Of a stretch of DNA of 64,000 bases, positions 8,830 through 18,200 are shown in pieces. The stretch lies in contig NZ_CP015207.1 in the NCBI RefSeq assembly GCF_002101375.1, forward strand, positions 1,411,001-1,475,000. The letters are read 5' to 3'. This stretch comes from Sporosarcina ureae. Its GTDB lineage: Bacteria; Bacillota; Bacilli; Bacillales_A; Planococcaceae. The notes under the pieces are model-generated. The model saw only the letters and a list, made by a program, of their open reading frames with translations, had not been told where the DNA came from and ran no database searches. Position 1 is the first letter of the stretch. Each line of letters begins with the position of its first letter. Made by a program: the position numbers and the translations under genes.

Positions 8830-10149
8830 ATGCATGTGAGGAAGAAGTTAAAAATAGGAACGATGATCCACGGTGTTGGTGAGAAGATTTCGGACTGGCG
8901 GCACCCTACTATGCCATCGGATGCGAGTGTAAGCTTCGAATTTTATAAACAACAAGCCCTAACGTCAGAACGCGGGCAATTTGATTTTGTTTTCATCGCA
9001 GATGCTTTATATATTAATGAAAAATCGAATCCACATTACCTGAATCGATTCGAACCACTCACGATACTTTCTGCATTGGCAGCGGTGACGTCGAATATCG
9101 GATTAGTCGGCACATTATCAACTACCTATGGCGAACCTTTTTCTGCAGCGCGACAATTTGCTTCACTAGATATGTTGAGCGGTGGACGTGCAGGATGGAA
9201 TGCGGTGACATCCGGATTGGAAAAGACCGCATTAAATTTTACTAAAGAAGTTAAAGATCATCCAAATCATGCCACACGTTACCGGATGGCTGCCGAGTTC
9301 GTGAACGTCATGAAAGGCTTATGGAATTCTTGGGAAGAAGATGCCTTTATACGCAATAAACAGACCGGGCAATTTTTCGACCCAAATAAATTACATACAT
9401 TGAATCATGAAGGTGAGTTCTTTTCTGTACAAGGACCTCTAAATATCGGCCGATCACCGCAGGGACAACCAGTAATATTTCAGGCTGGTTCATCAAAAGC
9501 AGGTATTGCATTTTCCGCACAACAAGCTGATGTAGTTTTCGCCATTATGCCTACTTTAGAAGAAGCGCAGCGCTATTACATAGATGTAAAGGGGCAAACA
9601 GAAGCTCTTGGACGTAAACCCGATGACTTGTTGGTTCTACAAGGCATCAGTCCGATTATTGGAGATACGATAGAGGAAGCGGAGCGAAAACTCGAAGAAC
9701 TTGCTGGTTTGGTAACGATTGAACAAGCACTTGCTTTTTTAGGTCGTCTCTTTGAACATCATGATTTTTCACAATATCCATTGGATGAACCTTTTCCCGA
9801 GATAGGATGCATTGGCAAAAATAGTTTCAGAAGCGATACCGATCGCATTAAGTCTGAAGCTCGTAAGCAAAACTTAACTTTACGTCAAGTAGCTTTACGA
9901 GAAGCCACACCGCGCACGCCTTTTCTGGGTACACCCGAACATGTCGCTAATCTTATCGAAGTCTGGTACGAACAGAATGGAGCGGATGGTTTTATGCTCA
10001 TTGCAAATTTGCCAAGCGAATTAGAAGCGTTTGTAGATAAAGTTGTCCCTATCCTTCAAAAGCGCGGGATTTTCAGATCAGATTATGAAGGGACTACTTT
10101 ACGCGAAAACATGGAGTTGCCTTATGCGGAAAACCATTATTCACTTTAA
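8830..10149 (+). CDS. LLM-class flavin monooxygenase, NtaA/SnaA/DszA/SoxA family
   Basis: A 439-residue FMNH2-dependent monooxygenase of the bacterial luciferase fold. The NtaA-type sequence marks are [16 protein letters not shown] near residue 20, [11 protein letters not shown], the stretch [40 protein letters not shown], and [21 protein letters not shown]. Members attack nitrilotriacetate, dibenzothiophene sulfone or sulfur-containing compounds with reduced flavin supplied by a separate reductase. No partner reductase or transporter is adjacent, so the substrate cannot be named. The start at 8830 follows GGGAGAGG at good spacing; an ATG at 8785 is also in frame but has no ribosome binding site. 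Confidence 0.88.
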   Translation: MHVRKKLKIGTMIHGVGEKISDWRHPTMPSDASVSFEFYKQQALTSERGQFDFVFIADALYINEKSNPHYLNRFEPLTILSALAAVTSNIGLVGTLSTTYGEPFSAARQFASLDMLSGGRAGWNAVTSGLEKTALNFTKEVKDHPNHATRYRMAAEFVNVMKGLWNSWEEDAFIRNKQTGQFFDPNKLHTLNHEGEFFSVQGPLNIGRSPQGQPVIFQAGSSKAGIAFSAQQADVVFAIMPTLEEAQRYYIDVKGQTEALGRKPDDLLVLQGISPIIGDTIEEAERKLEELAGLVTIEQALAFLGRLFEHHDFSQYPLDEPFPEIGCIGKNSFRSDTDRIKSEARKQNLTLRQVALREATPRTPFLGTPEHVANLIEVWYEQNGADGFMLIANLPSELEAFVDKVVPILQKRGIFRSDYEGTTLRENMELPYAENHYSL

Positions 10150-10260
10150 TAAATAAAATCTATAAATAGATCCTTTTCAAATAATTTAGTACTATGCATA
10201 TTTCTTTGTTGTATAATTATCTAATAATTATCTAGAGGTTCTACAATGAGGAGGCATCAC

Positions 10261-11004
10261 ATGAATATGGACCCGCTAACGTATTCCTATGAAGTTCAGA
10301 ACATAGTGAAAAGTTCGCATCAATTAGATACACGTATTTCGGAAACAGAATTACTTGATTACATCAGCAAGTTAGCCAAGATTGATGTAATGGATATGTA
10401 TATCGATCAATATAAATATAAAGATAAAGTAACTAGTCCAGTCATTTATGAAGCAATTGCACAAGCTTTCAAGTTCCACTTAGAACGAGTTCCTGTGCTG
10501 ACTACAGAGAAAATCGGTACTTTCGTGATTCCTCCATTAACGGATTTGAAAACTTGCAGCAGTCTCCCTTCACAAGTCATTTTGGATTTATATTTAGCTC
10601 ATCACAATCATCACGTAACAGGTGACGAAGTCCGCACTATGATTAACCATTATTTCGGTATGAATTTAGTTGGAATTGACGGGTTGGGGAAAACTAGAAT
10701 TTCTTTGTATTCAAAAGGACAGTGGCTCGTGAAAGATGATCTAGACTTATTTGTTATTCATACCGGAACAATGGATGTAGACGTGAAAATCTACTGCACA
10801 GACTACTTTATGGCCCGTACTGGATCGAAAAATATACCGATTGAATTACAACAATCCTTGGCTAGCTTGGGGTATAGTTATAACGCGCAAGTAGATGCGT
10901 ATTATTATTCAAATCCTTCAGGTCTTACAGTTTCTAATGCATTTAAAGGAAAGACAATAGATGCGATTATAGAACTTACAGATGTATTATACAAAACTAT
11001 CTGA
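10261..11004 (+). CDS. Conserved-looking protein of unknown function
   Basis: A 247-residue cytosolic protein with no signal peptide or membrane segment. It opens with a probable helical region (EVQNIVKSSHQLDTRISETELLDYISKLAK) and continues with alternating beta-like and helical stretches such as SSLPSQVILDLYLAHHNHHVTGDEVRTMI. I recognise no catalytic motif; the His-rich AHHNHH segment could bind metal but this is a guess. GAGGAGG lies 6 bases before ATG 10261, which I prefer to ATG 10246 further upstream. It appears monocistronic, with a terminator-like hairpin downstream. Confidence 0.75.
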   Translation: MNMDPLTYSYEVQNIVKSSHQLDTRISETELLDYISKLAKIDVMDMYIDQYKYKDKVTSPVIYEAIAQAFKFHLERVPVLTTEKIGTFVIPPLTDLKTCSSLPSQVILDLYLAHHNHHVTGDEVRTMINHYFGMNLVGIDGLGKTRISLYSKGQWLVKDDLDLFVIHTGTMDVDVKIYCTDYFMARTGSKNIPIELQQSLASLGYSYNAQVDAYYYSNPSGLTVSNAFKGKTIDAIIELTDVLYKTI

Positions 11005-11013
11005 TGAATACAA

Positions 11014-11053
11014 AAAGCCCAAGAAGAGACTGATATAGCCTCTTCGTCGGGTT
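11014..11053. terminator. Terminator-like hairpin between convergent genes
   Basis: AAGCCCAAGAAGAG and CTCTTCGTCGGGTT can pair imperfectly, with A-rich and T-rich flanks; it lies between the unknown gene (plus) and the ThDP enzyme gene (minus). Confidence 0.55.
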
Positions 11054-11055
11054 AT

Positions 11056-12693
11056 TTACTTTCCAAAGGAAGATAGAAACTTCACGCGATCTCCCATTGG
11101 TGGTATTGTATTATCAATCAAGTAAATTTCGAGAACGGATGGCCCGTTCTCGTTCATCAGCTCATCTATTACTTCTTGGGTTAGATCCTCCATTTTTTCA
11201 ATTCGTTTACTCGGTATGTTCATAGCCGCAGCCATAGCTGCAATATTCACCGGTTCTTGTTCAAACGATGGATGGGACCGCTTATATTGCAACGAATGTC
11301 CATGATAGACCATTCCTAAACGTGCATTATTCATCACAACAAATACAATCGGCAACCTATGTTCTTTGGCGGTGAGGATCTCCATACCATGCATGAAGAA
11401 ACAACCGTCACCTGTGACGCAAACTACTGGATGTTCAGGTTCAGCAAGCTTCGAACCAATTGCAGAACCTATACCGCTCCCCATCGCCCCAAAATGTACA
11501 TTAATATCAAATGTATCGGACTCCAGCACGTTCATATCATGAATGATATATGCCATGAACTCACCTATATCGATGGTATATCTAGTATTGCGAGGAGCGT
11601 ATTTTTGCAGGCGCATCAATACATTTTTCGTATTGTACTCTTCACTATCCGCTCTCCCTATTTCTTGCTTCGTAAATGCTTGATCTTTTGTCGGCAAGTC
11701 CAATGTTTTTAATTCATCTAGTAACGCGGTCAAGCTTAAATCTATGTCTCCCAAAACAGCAGCATCCACTTCATATTTACGATTAAAAACGGAAGAATCG
11801 TAATCCAGTTGAATAGTGTACCGATCTTTAGTGAGATTGACGTTCCAATTATTCGTAGCCGTCTCGCCTAAACTGGAGCCTACCACCAGTAAAGCTTCAC
11901 CATCACTCCCATTGATCAATGAAGAAGCGCTATCATGACCGGCAAAGCCGAAGACGCCAGCGTGAAGTGGATGGTCATCTGCAATATAACCTTTTGCCTG
12001 CGGTGTTGTAATAATTGGCCACTCGAGCATCTCCGCTAACTTAAGTAACGGATCGACTGAGTTTCTGATACCTTGTCCTACAAAAATATATCCATCCCGT
12101 TTACTGGCAAGCTCTCTTGCAACAGACTGTATGATGTTTTGATCCGGAACTATCGGCGTTCTTTTTGGCGGAGCCGGTATTTCGGGAGACTCAATTGGAT
12201 TGATCTGAATATCTATTGGCATGGCGATATGGACTGGCCCCGGTACACCGGAAATTGCTATTTCACAGGCCTTTGCCACTTCGCCAAGTAAATCATTAGA
12301 ATCCGTTACAGTTACACTATATTTCGTCACTGATTTAAAGAGTGGTTCAGCATCCAGTTCTTGAGAGGCATTTAAACCGACAGTATCGACAGGCACTGCG
12401 CCCGTCAAAAATAATACAGGAACATGTTCTCGCATGGCATTTGCGGCACCTGTTAGTAGATTGGTACCGCCAGGCCCGCTACATCCAATACACACACTCA
12501 TAGAAGCCGTGTATTTAGCATAAGCAACTGCCATATAGGAAGCCGCACCTTCATGTTTTGTCACAATCGGTGTCAGTTCAGGTATTTCATACAACTCATC
12601 AAAAAACGCATTGACAGAACCTGCTGGGATACCAAAAACATGTTGTACTCCGCTAGCCATTAAATATTCCAATACTCCTCGAACAGCTTTCAT
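11056..12693 (-). CDS. Thiamine-diphosphate-dependent enzyme of the acetolactate synthase/pyruvate oxidase family
   Basis: A 545-residue enzyme with the three-domain ThDP fold. The N-terminal PYR domain has GVQHVFGIPAGSVNAF and KHEGAA, whose Glu (about residue 48) activates the cofactor. The central domain follows PAPPKRTP. The C-terminal domain has the ThDP/Mg motif GDGCFFMHGMEILTAKEHRLPIVFVVMNN (GDG to NN). Substrate is uncertain: the family holds acetolactate synthases, pyruvate oxidases, oxalyl-CoA decarboxylases and others. It is not part of a branched-chain operon and has no small subunit. It overlaps the upstream GGDEF-EAL gene by 4 bases (ATGA), so the two are translationally coupled, an unusual pairing. 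Confidence 0.85.
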   Translation of the reverse strand: MKAVRGVLEYLMASGVQHVFGIPAGSVNAFFDELYEIPELTPIVTKHEGAASYMAVAYAKYTASMSVCIGCSGPGGTNLLTGAANAMREHVPVLFLTGAVPVDTVGLNASQELDAEPLFKSVTKYSVTVTDSNDLLGEVAKACEIAISGVPGPVHIAMPIDIQINPIESPEIPAPPKRTPIVPDQNIIQSVARELASKRDGYIFVGQGIRNSVDPLLKLAEMLEWPIITTPQAKGYIADDHPLHAGVFGFAGHDSASSLINGSDGEALLVVGSSLGETATNNWNVNLTKDRYTIQLDYDSSVFNRKYEVDAAVLGDIDLSLTALLDELKTLDLPTKDQAFTKQEIGRADSEEYNTKNVLMRLQKYAPRNTRYTIDIGEFMAYIIHDMNVLESDTFDINVHFGAMGSGIGSAIGSKLAEPEHPVVCVTGDGCFFMHGMEILTAKEHRLPIVFVVMNNARLGMVYHGHSLQYKRSHPSFEQEPVNIAAMAAAMNIPSKRIEKMEDLTQEVIDELMNENGPSVLEIYLIDNTIPPMGDRVKFLSSFGK

Positions 12694-15446
12694 AAAACCC
12701 CTCCTCTAGTAGCTAGATATGTGCTTTCGAATTCACTTGCTTTCAACGGCATATTGAAGTAATACCCTTGCATGATGTAACATTCTCTTGAGGCTAAAAA
12801 TTCCGCTTGTTCTAGTGTTTCGACACCTTCAGCAACCACATCCAATCCCAGATTTTTTGCTAACGTGATAATCGTATTCGTAATGGCGGAATTGTCGTTA
12901 TTGCTTTCCAATTCCTGAATAAATGATTTATCTATTTTCAAGGCATTGATCGGCAAGTTTTTTAAATAGCCCAAGGAGGAATAGCCTGTACCAAAGTCAT
13001 CAATAGACATCTTGATTCCGATCGCCTGTAACTCTTTCATCGTCTGGATAGTCAACTCTGTATTTTTAATAATTTGGTTCTCTGTAATTTCAAGACATAA
13101 AAGCTCTGGTGATACTCCTTCTTCGTCTACTATATCTTTTACTGTTTGGAATAAATTATTTTGTTCAAACTGGCGAGCCGATAGATTTACGGATACTACT
13201 ATCGGTGGATATCCTTTGGCTTGCCACTTCTTCATTTGGTTACACGCACTTCTGATAACCCACTCTCCGATAGGAACAATTAGCCCCGTCTCTTCCGCCA
13301 GTGCGATAAACTTATCCGGTGTAATTAATCCTTCTGTCGAGTGATTCCATCTCAATAACACTTCAGTACCGATGACAGTACGTGTACTATAATCAATTTG
13401 AGGTTGAAAATAAATTTCCAACTCCTCACGATCGAGTGCTTTATATAACGCATTTTCAAACTTCACATTTTCAAACGTTCTGATATCCATCGCTACTTGA
13501 TAAAAATGATAGCTGCTGCCGGATACGGTTTTGGATTGATACATGGCGATATCAGCATTTTTAATCAATAACTCCACTGTCTGTCCATCTTGGGGAAATA
13601 CACTAATTCCCATACTGCTATGAATATGCATTTCATGTCCTTTTAGATTGAACGGCTTGTTGAATTGATCCACAATCTTTTCCGCTACTTCAACAACTTC
13701 TGCTTCAGATCGAATAGAAGGCAAGTAGATAATGAATTCATCACCGCCTTGACGCGAAGCCGTGGCACCCTCAGGAAGACATGCACATATACGTTTTGCT
13801 ACATGTGCCAATAAAATATCACCATAGCTATGCCCCAATAAGTCATTGACTGATTTAAAACGATCCAAGTCCATGAACAGTACCGCTGCTTTTTCTTCAT
13901 GAATACGGGCAAAGCTCAATCCTTGTTCCATGCGATCTTTTAAAAGCACTCGGTTGGGAAGATTGGTCAAGCTATCATAATACGCATGGTACCTGATTTC
14001 TTTCTCCATCTTCTTTCTTTCGGAGATATCTTTAAATGTAACGACATCCCCAACGACTCTATCCCTTTCTTTGATGGAAGATCTAACATATTCTACAGGA
14101 AAACTGGACTGATCTTGTCTAAAGAATGTAACATCCTCTTTATTTGTATTGTTTTCATTGTAAATAATACTGACAGGTTTGCCTATTAACTCATTTTTAA
14201 TCTTATAACCTAGCATCATGGCTGCCGCTGGATTACAAAACGTAATGACACCTTGTAAATCTAATCCGAATATCCCTTCACCTGCCGAATGGAGAATCAG
14301 TTCTTTCTCCCGGCTAAGACGCTGTAATTCTTTCATCGCTGATTCAAGTTCATTGTTTTTTTCCGTTATCTCCGCAGTACGTTGTTCTATGATCAACTCT
14401 TGTTTTTCCATATTCAATAAGTTCAATAAAGTGGAAGCCGTTGTATCGACAATAGATTGCGTCAGTTGTTGACTGGTCTGGGAGTAATTCGGATTTTTTT
14501 GTTGAAGGTCTGCAATGACTACTAAACCTAATACTTTCCCCATAGATACAAGAGGAAGAATAAACATCGATTGAATACCAAAGTATCGACATACTTCATG
14601 GTTCACTCGATCGTCCGCAAAGACATCAGGAATGAATTCCGCTTTTCTAGATGCAATTACTTCCTGAAACACTTTATCATTTTCATCATCAAATTTTATC
14701 TCGTCATGAGATTTAACCCATGCTTCTGGCGACCAATCACTAGTATGATTAATTGTTGTAGGCTTAATCTTCATATGCACCAACGGATCGATTAGATGTA
14801 CACCTATGTCATTGTTTCCAAGCACTCTTTCTATATAAAGAAAACAAGTATCCAAGGCTTCCTGCATCGTAGAACACAGTGATAAATCCCGTGTTATATC
14901 CAATAACAATTGCTTTTCCTGAATCAATTCTTCTTTACTTGTCAGCAGCTTGGCATTTTGAATTGCAACAGCTGCCATATTGACGTAGGACTGGACGGTT
15001 TGAATTTCAAGTTCTGTTAAATTCATCGGTATTCCATAATCGAACAAGAAAACGAGTCCGAATAATTCCATTTCACCAGTAATAGGCAAAACCAAGAGAG
15101 ATTTTATCTTAAATCCTTCAACTGCCCTTTGATCAGGTCGAAAGTCTTTAGATGTATCCGGTATATAGATTGTTCTTCTTGTTTCAATTACTTCTTTCGC
15201 CAGTAAATCGAAGTCGGTATCAATTGTATGCATATCGAGTGTCATGCCATTGATCACTTCAGGCTTTCCTACGAAGCCCCTGAATGATCCGTCTTGTTGC
15301 GGCAAGTAAATTCCGACCGAGTCACATTGAACAATCTCCTCTGATATAGCGGTGATCACGTGATTTAACACTTCTCGTAACTCTAGCTTTGTATTTATTA
15401 ACTTTGTTATATTCGCTAGACGAAGATATCTTGTTTGATCTTTCAC
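12690..15446 (-). CDS. Cyclic-di-GMP turnover protein: GAF-GAF-PAS-GGDEF-EAL
   Basis: A 918-residue cytosolic signalling protein without membrane segments. In order: GAF domain about 20-160 (LREVLNHVITAISEE), second GAF about 185-350, a coiled coil about 355-395 (IEQRTAEITEKNNELESAMKEL), PAS about 390-490 (ILHSAGEGIFGLDLQG), GGDEF about 505-660 with intact RQGGDEF, and EAL about 670-915. The EAL signature reads EVL, but the residues known to be needed for phosphodiesterase action are all visible: E of EVLLRW, N of NLSARQF, E of LEITEN, DD of IDDFGTGYSS, K of KIDKSFI, E of VAEGVET and Q of MQGYYF. Both activities could thus be real, switched by ligands of the GAF/PAS part. It is the first gene of a two-gene unit with the ThDP enzyme. 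Confidence 0.93.
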   Translation of the reverse strand: MKDQTRYLRLANITKLINTKLELREVLNHVITAISEEIVQCDSVGIYLPQQDGSFRGFVGKPEVINGMTLDMHTIDTDFDLLAKEVIETRRTIYIPDTSKDFRPDQRAVEGFKIKSLLVLPITGEMELFGLVFLFDYGIPMNLTELEIQTVQSYVNMAAVAIQNAKLLTSKEELIQEKQLLLDITRDLSLCSTMQEALDTCFLYIERVLGNNDIGVHLIDPLVHMKIKPTTINHTSDWSPEAWVKSHDEIKFDDENDKVFQEVIASRKAEFIPDVFADDRVNHEVCRYFGIQSMFILPLVSMGKVLGLVVIADLQQKNPNYSQTSQQLTQSIVDTTASTLLNLLNMEKQELIIEQRTAEITEKNNELESAMKELQRLSREKELILHSAGEGIFGLDLQGVITFCNPAAAMMLGYKIKNELIGKPVSIIYNENNTNKEDVTFFRQDQSSFPVEYVRSSIKERDRVVGDVVTFKDISERKKMEKEIRYHAYYDSLTNLPNRVLLKDRMEQGLSFARIHEEKAAVLFMDLDRFKSVNDLLGHSYGDILLAHVAKRICACLPEGATASRQGGDEFIIYLPSIRSEAEVVEVAEKIVDQFNKPFNLKGHEMHIHSSMGISVFPQDGQTVELLIKNADIAMYQSKTVSGSSYHFYQVAMDIRTFENVKFENALYKALDREELEIYFQPQIDYSTRTVIGTEVLLRWNHSTEGLITPDKFIALAEETGLIVPIGEWVIRSACNQMKKWQAKGYPPIVVSVNLSARQFEQNNLFQTVKDIVDEEGVSPELLCLEITENQIIKNTELTIQTMKELQAIGIKMSIDDFGTGYSSLGYLKNLPINALKIDKSFIQELESNNDNSAITNTIITLAKNLGLDVVAEGVETLEQAEFLASRECYIMQGYYFNMPLKASEFESTYLATRGGVL

Positions 15447-15605
15447 TATTCATACCTCCTATCCTATCCAATGTATCGATAGATAACATCTTACTATGTC
15501 ATTCGACAAATTATTTGAAATAGCCTTTTACTAGATGTTACAGCTATATTAAATATATAACGAATAGGAAGATATTGTATAAGCAAATAGTACCATTCAT
15601 AAATC

Positions 15606-15676
15606 TAGTGGTAAAATCCCCCTGACGGTAGAGTGTTTGTCAGCAGGATATAAAGCCCTTCCCTTCTATACCACTA
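15606..15676. other. Folded element closed by an 8-bp perfect stem
   Basis: TAGTGGTA (15606-15613) pairs with TACCACTA (15669-15676). Inside, CTGAC and GTCAG pair and are extended by ATCC/GGAT after a small bulge, leaving an unpaired arm rich in AAGGGAAGGG on the minus strand. The shape is like a structured RNA, but I match it to no known riboswitch. It lies about 160 bases upstream of the GGDEF-EAL gene. A second hairpin, CCACTTGT-GGG-ACAAGTGG, follows at 15723-15741. Confidence 0.4.
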
Positions 15677-15799
15677 CTGCCTTTTTCTACAGCTAACTCA
15701 ATTCCGTTTTTTTCGCCTTCGACCACTTGTGGGACAAGTGGTTTGGATTATGCAATCCATTCAGAAAGCATTTTACCTACACATATTTAAGAAATATAA

Positions 15800-15831
15800 A
15801 AGCACCAACCTCCATTTTGAAGTTGATGCTC
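15800..15831 (-). terminator. Terminator at the end of the hut cluster
   Basis: On the minus strand AGCATCAAC and GTTGGTGCT form a 9-bp stem with one wobble pair, followed by TTTTATATTT. It lies 17 bases past the stop of the racemase-like gene. Confidence 0.75.
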
Positions 15832-15847
15832 TTACATATATATTGGT

Positions 15848-16645
15848 TTACATATCTAAATACACAAATCCTTCAGATGTAAAACGTACATCTGTAGAAA
15901 TATAGTTTTTACCGCCTGTTTCTACATATACAATCCCGCCTGGCTGGTGAATTTGCAAAGTCTGATTTTGACTTCCCTTTGATAAATGAACACCCAAGGC
16001 TAGAGATCCTGAACCGCAAGCCTGCTCGAAAAATCTGCTCCCGGTTTCCGTTACATAAACAAAAGGCCATATTTCATACTCGCCTTCTTTCAACTGCTTG
16101 TAAGGTATAATCCCGATTGCTTTATCTTCAATCTTATCGGTGACTGCTTCAATCAATTGATTAAACTGATCTTCAGTTGGCCAATAGTCCGTTATGAAAT
16201 GAGTGATTCCATCCAATTTCACGACATTTCCTGTAATACTCCGGCCATTCAAATCAATTACTATCTCATTCGTTGATAATGGTGGCGGCATTTCAGCTCT
16301 GGCGACAAAATGAGTGGGTGACTTTACATCCACTTCGCACTCAAGCGGAAAATCCGAACCTGATGTCTCTAACAAAAATGTCCGATCTTTAGTGAGCCCT
16401 TTATATGAACAGTATGCAGCAGCACTTAACAAAGCATTACCGCAAAATTCTCCACCCGACATTTCCAACCTTAGTACAGCATCTTCAGTTTGTGGTTGCA
16501 CTAAAAAACCCGCTTGTTCTGCATGCAGATGTTCATCGTCCATAATTTTACTGGCGATCTTCGCATAATGTGCAGGTGATACATAGTTAGTTATAAAAAC
16601 GGTAGTGTTTTTTGAAGGGCTGGCCTTTACAAAATCCAATTTCAT
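15848..16645 (-). CDS. DapF-fold amino acid epimerase, probable histidine racemase (CntK-like)
   Basis: A 265-residue cofactor-independent two-cysteine racemase of the diaminopimelate epimerase fold. The two catalytic cysteines are in MSGGEFCGNALLSAA and EQACGSGSLALGV. The match to CntK, the histidine racemase of staphylopine synthesis, as I remember it, runs along the length: KASPSKNTTVF at the start, HAEQAGFL, MSGGEFCGNA, and IHQPGGIVYVE near the end. CntK relatives carry MSGNEFCGNA and VHQPGG at the same points. True DapF proteins have GNGIRC-type motifs instead. The gene is last in the hut cluster, after hutU, hutI, hutH and a permease, and no metallophore synthase is present. I infer interconversion of D- and L-histidine feeding HutH. 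PhzF-like or DapF activity are alternatives. Confidence 0.72.
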   Translation of the reverse strand: MKLDFVKASPSKNTTVFITNYVSPAHYAKIASKIMDDEHLHAEQAGFLVQPQTEDAVLRLEMSGGEFCGNALLSAAAYCSYKGLTKDRTFLLETSGSDFPLECEVDVKSPTHFVARAEMPPPLSTNEIVIDLNGRSITGNVVKLDGITHFITDYWPTEDQFNQLIEAVTDKIEDKAIGIIPYKQLKEGEYEIWPFVYVTETGSRFFEQACGSGSLALGVHLSKGSQNQTLQIHQPGGIVYVETGGKNYISTDVRFTSEGFVYLDM

Positions 16646-16686
16646 CTTTATTTCTCCTCCCTTTCCACTCGTTGATTACTTCGAAA

Positions 16687-16725
16687 TACGTGATGCGGTG
16701 TGTTGAAAACACACCGCATCACGTA
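16687..16725 (-). terminator. Perfect 18-bp hairpin between permease and racemase genes
   Basis: TACGTGATGCGGTGTGTT (16687-16704) pairs perfectly with 16708-16725 across a 3-base loop. On the minus strand it is followed by only TTTCG, so it may attenuate, partly terminate or protect the mRNA rather than fully stop transcription. Confidence 0.7.
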
Positions 16726-16742
16726 ATGTTTGCATGATTTGT

Positions 16743-18053
16743 TTATAGTACCATGGCCGCAACGACACCAAAGATGAGAAGCGGGATATTATAATGTAAA
16801 AATGTTGGTACACACGTATCCCAAATATGATGGTGCTTTCCGTCCGCATTTAACCCAGCTGTCGGTCCTAGCGTACTATCAGATGCCGGTGACCCTGCAT
16901 CACCAAGCGCGCCTGCAGTCCCAATTAAGGAAGCCGTTGCCATTGGAGAGAAACCAACTGCTATACAGATTGGCACGAACAAAGCTGCAATAATTGGAAT
17001 GGTCCCAAATGATGAACCGATACCCATTGTAATTAATAATCCGATCAATAACATGACGGATGCAATAATCAGTTTGTTATCACCTAAAATTGCTGTAGCT
17101 GATTCTACTAAATCATTGACAGCACCTGTCTCTTTTAAAATAGTTGCATAACCGGAAGCAATTAACATAACAAATGCAATCATACCCATCATGCTAATCC
17201 CTTCATTAACAACTCTTTCTCCTTCATTAAAGGGAACGACTGTGAATATATACATTAACGCAATACCTGTAAGAGCTCCTAGTACAAGTGAACCCGTAGC
17301 TAGTTGCACGATCAATGCACCGATAATGGCTCCAATAGTGAGGACGTGACGTAAGTTGAATTTCAGTTCGACTTCTTCAGGTATTTCTTCCGCAACAATG
17401 ACTCCCATGTCGCTATGCGGAAGTTCTCTTGGCTTGCGGTATGAGATGAAAACGGCAATCAGTAAACCTATAATCATGCCCATTCCAGGTATTAGCATGG
17501 AATAAGTGACTGATAAAAGAGGGATCTCCATACCACTTGCTTTCATTTCTTCTGCAATGATTCCGTGAAATATTAATCCAAACCCAGCCGGAATCATAAT
17601 GTAAGGTGCTTTTAATCCAAATGTCAACGCACAAGCGACACCTCGACGGTCAATCTTCATCTTATCAAATAAATGAAGCAAAGGTGGAATTAAAATCGGA
17701 ATAAATGCTATGTGGATAGGAACCACGTTTTGTGAGAAACAAGCAACTCCTGCAATGGTTAGCAATAAAATTGACCGTTTCCCTCTTAAAACTTTCATCA
17801 ATCTCTTGACGAGAAAGCCTGTAATTCCTGAAAAACTAATCATAACGGCGAACATTCCGAGCAAAATATAACTTAATGCGGTGTTTGCTTGTCCACCCAT
17901 TCCAGAGACGAGCATTGTTGTTGCTTCCGTCAGTGACAGACCTTCCATTAACCCAGCCACACCCGCCGCGATAATAATGGCAAACATTACGTTAACCCGC
18001 AGAAGACTCAACACAGACATGACGATAACTGATATCACTACCGTACTAAACAT
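16743..18053 (-). CDS. Na+/H+ antiporter-family amino acid permease (YuiF-like), probable histidine transporter
   Basis: A 436-residue membrane protein with about eleven hydrophobic segments, of the NhaC/arsenical-pump-like ion transporter superfamily. Two related re-entrant regions are visible: ITGFLVKRLM with FSQNVVPIHIAFIPILIPPLL, and GIGSSFGTIPIIAALFVPI followed by GTAGALGDAGSPASDSTLGPTAGLNADG. The best remembered relative is YuiF of Bacillus subtilis, thought to carry amino acids. Its place between hutH and a racemase-like gene argues for histidine uptake in this organism; this is inference from context. The ATG at 18051-18053 follows AGAGGTG at good spacing; an earlier in-frame start at 18092 has no such site. 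Confidence 0.82.
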   Translation of the reverse strand: MFSTVVISVIVMSVLSLLRVNVMFAIIIAAGVAGLMEGLSLTEATTMLVSGMGGQANTALSYILLGMFAVMISFSGITGFLVKRLMKVLRGKRSILLLTIAGVACFSQNVVPIHIAFIPILIPPLLHLFDKMKIDRRGVACALTFGLKAPYIMIPAGFGLIFHGIIAEEMKASGMEIPLLSVTYSMLIPGMGMIIGLLIAVFISYRKPRELPHSDMGVIVAEEIPEEVELKFNLRHVLTIGAIIGALIVQLATGSLVLGALTGIALMYIFTVVPFNEGERVVNEGISMMGMIAFVMLIASGYATILKETGAVNDLVESATAILGDNKLIIASVMLLIGLLITMGIGSSFGTIPIIAALFVPICIAVGFSPMATASLIGTAGALGDAGSPASDSTLGPTAGLNADGKHHHIWDTCVPTFLHYNIPLLIFGVVAAMVL

Positions 18054-18200
18054 AGATTCACCTCTTCTTTTTAAACTAAAATGAAAATTCAAATATTCAG
18101 TTATTCACGGGCGGAGAGGAAGGTAACTCTCCCTCTTAATTCCACTAGTACTGATGAAAACAGATTCAACCATTGTAACAAATTCCATCTTACATTCTAT

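Noticed and set aside
15447..15847. A c-di-GMP riboswitch before the GGDEF-EAL gene
   Set aside because: The conserved GEMM core is not present in the folded element; it is reported only as unassigned structure.
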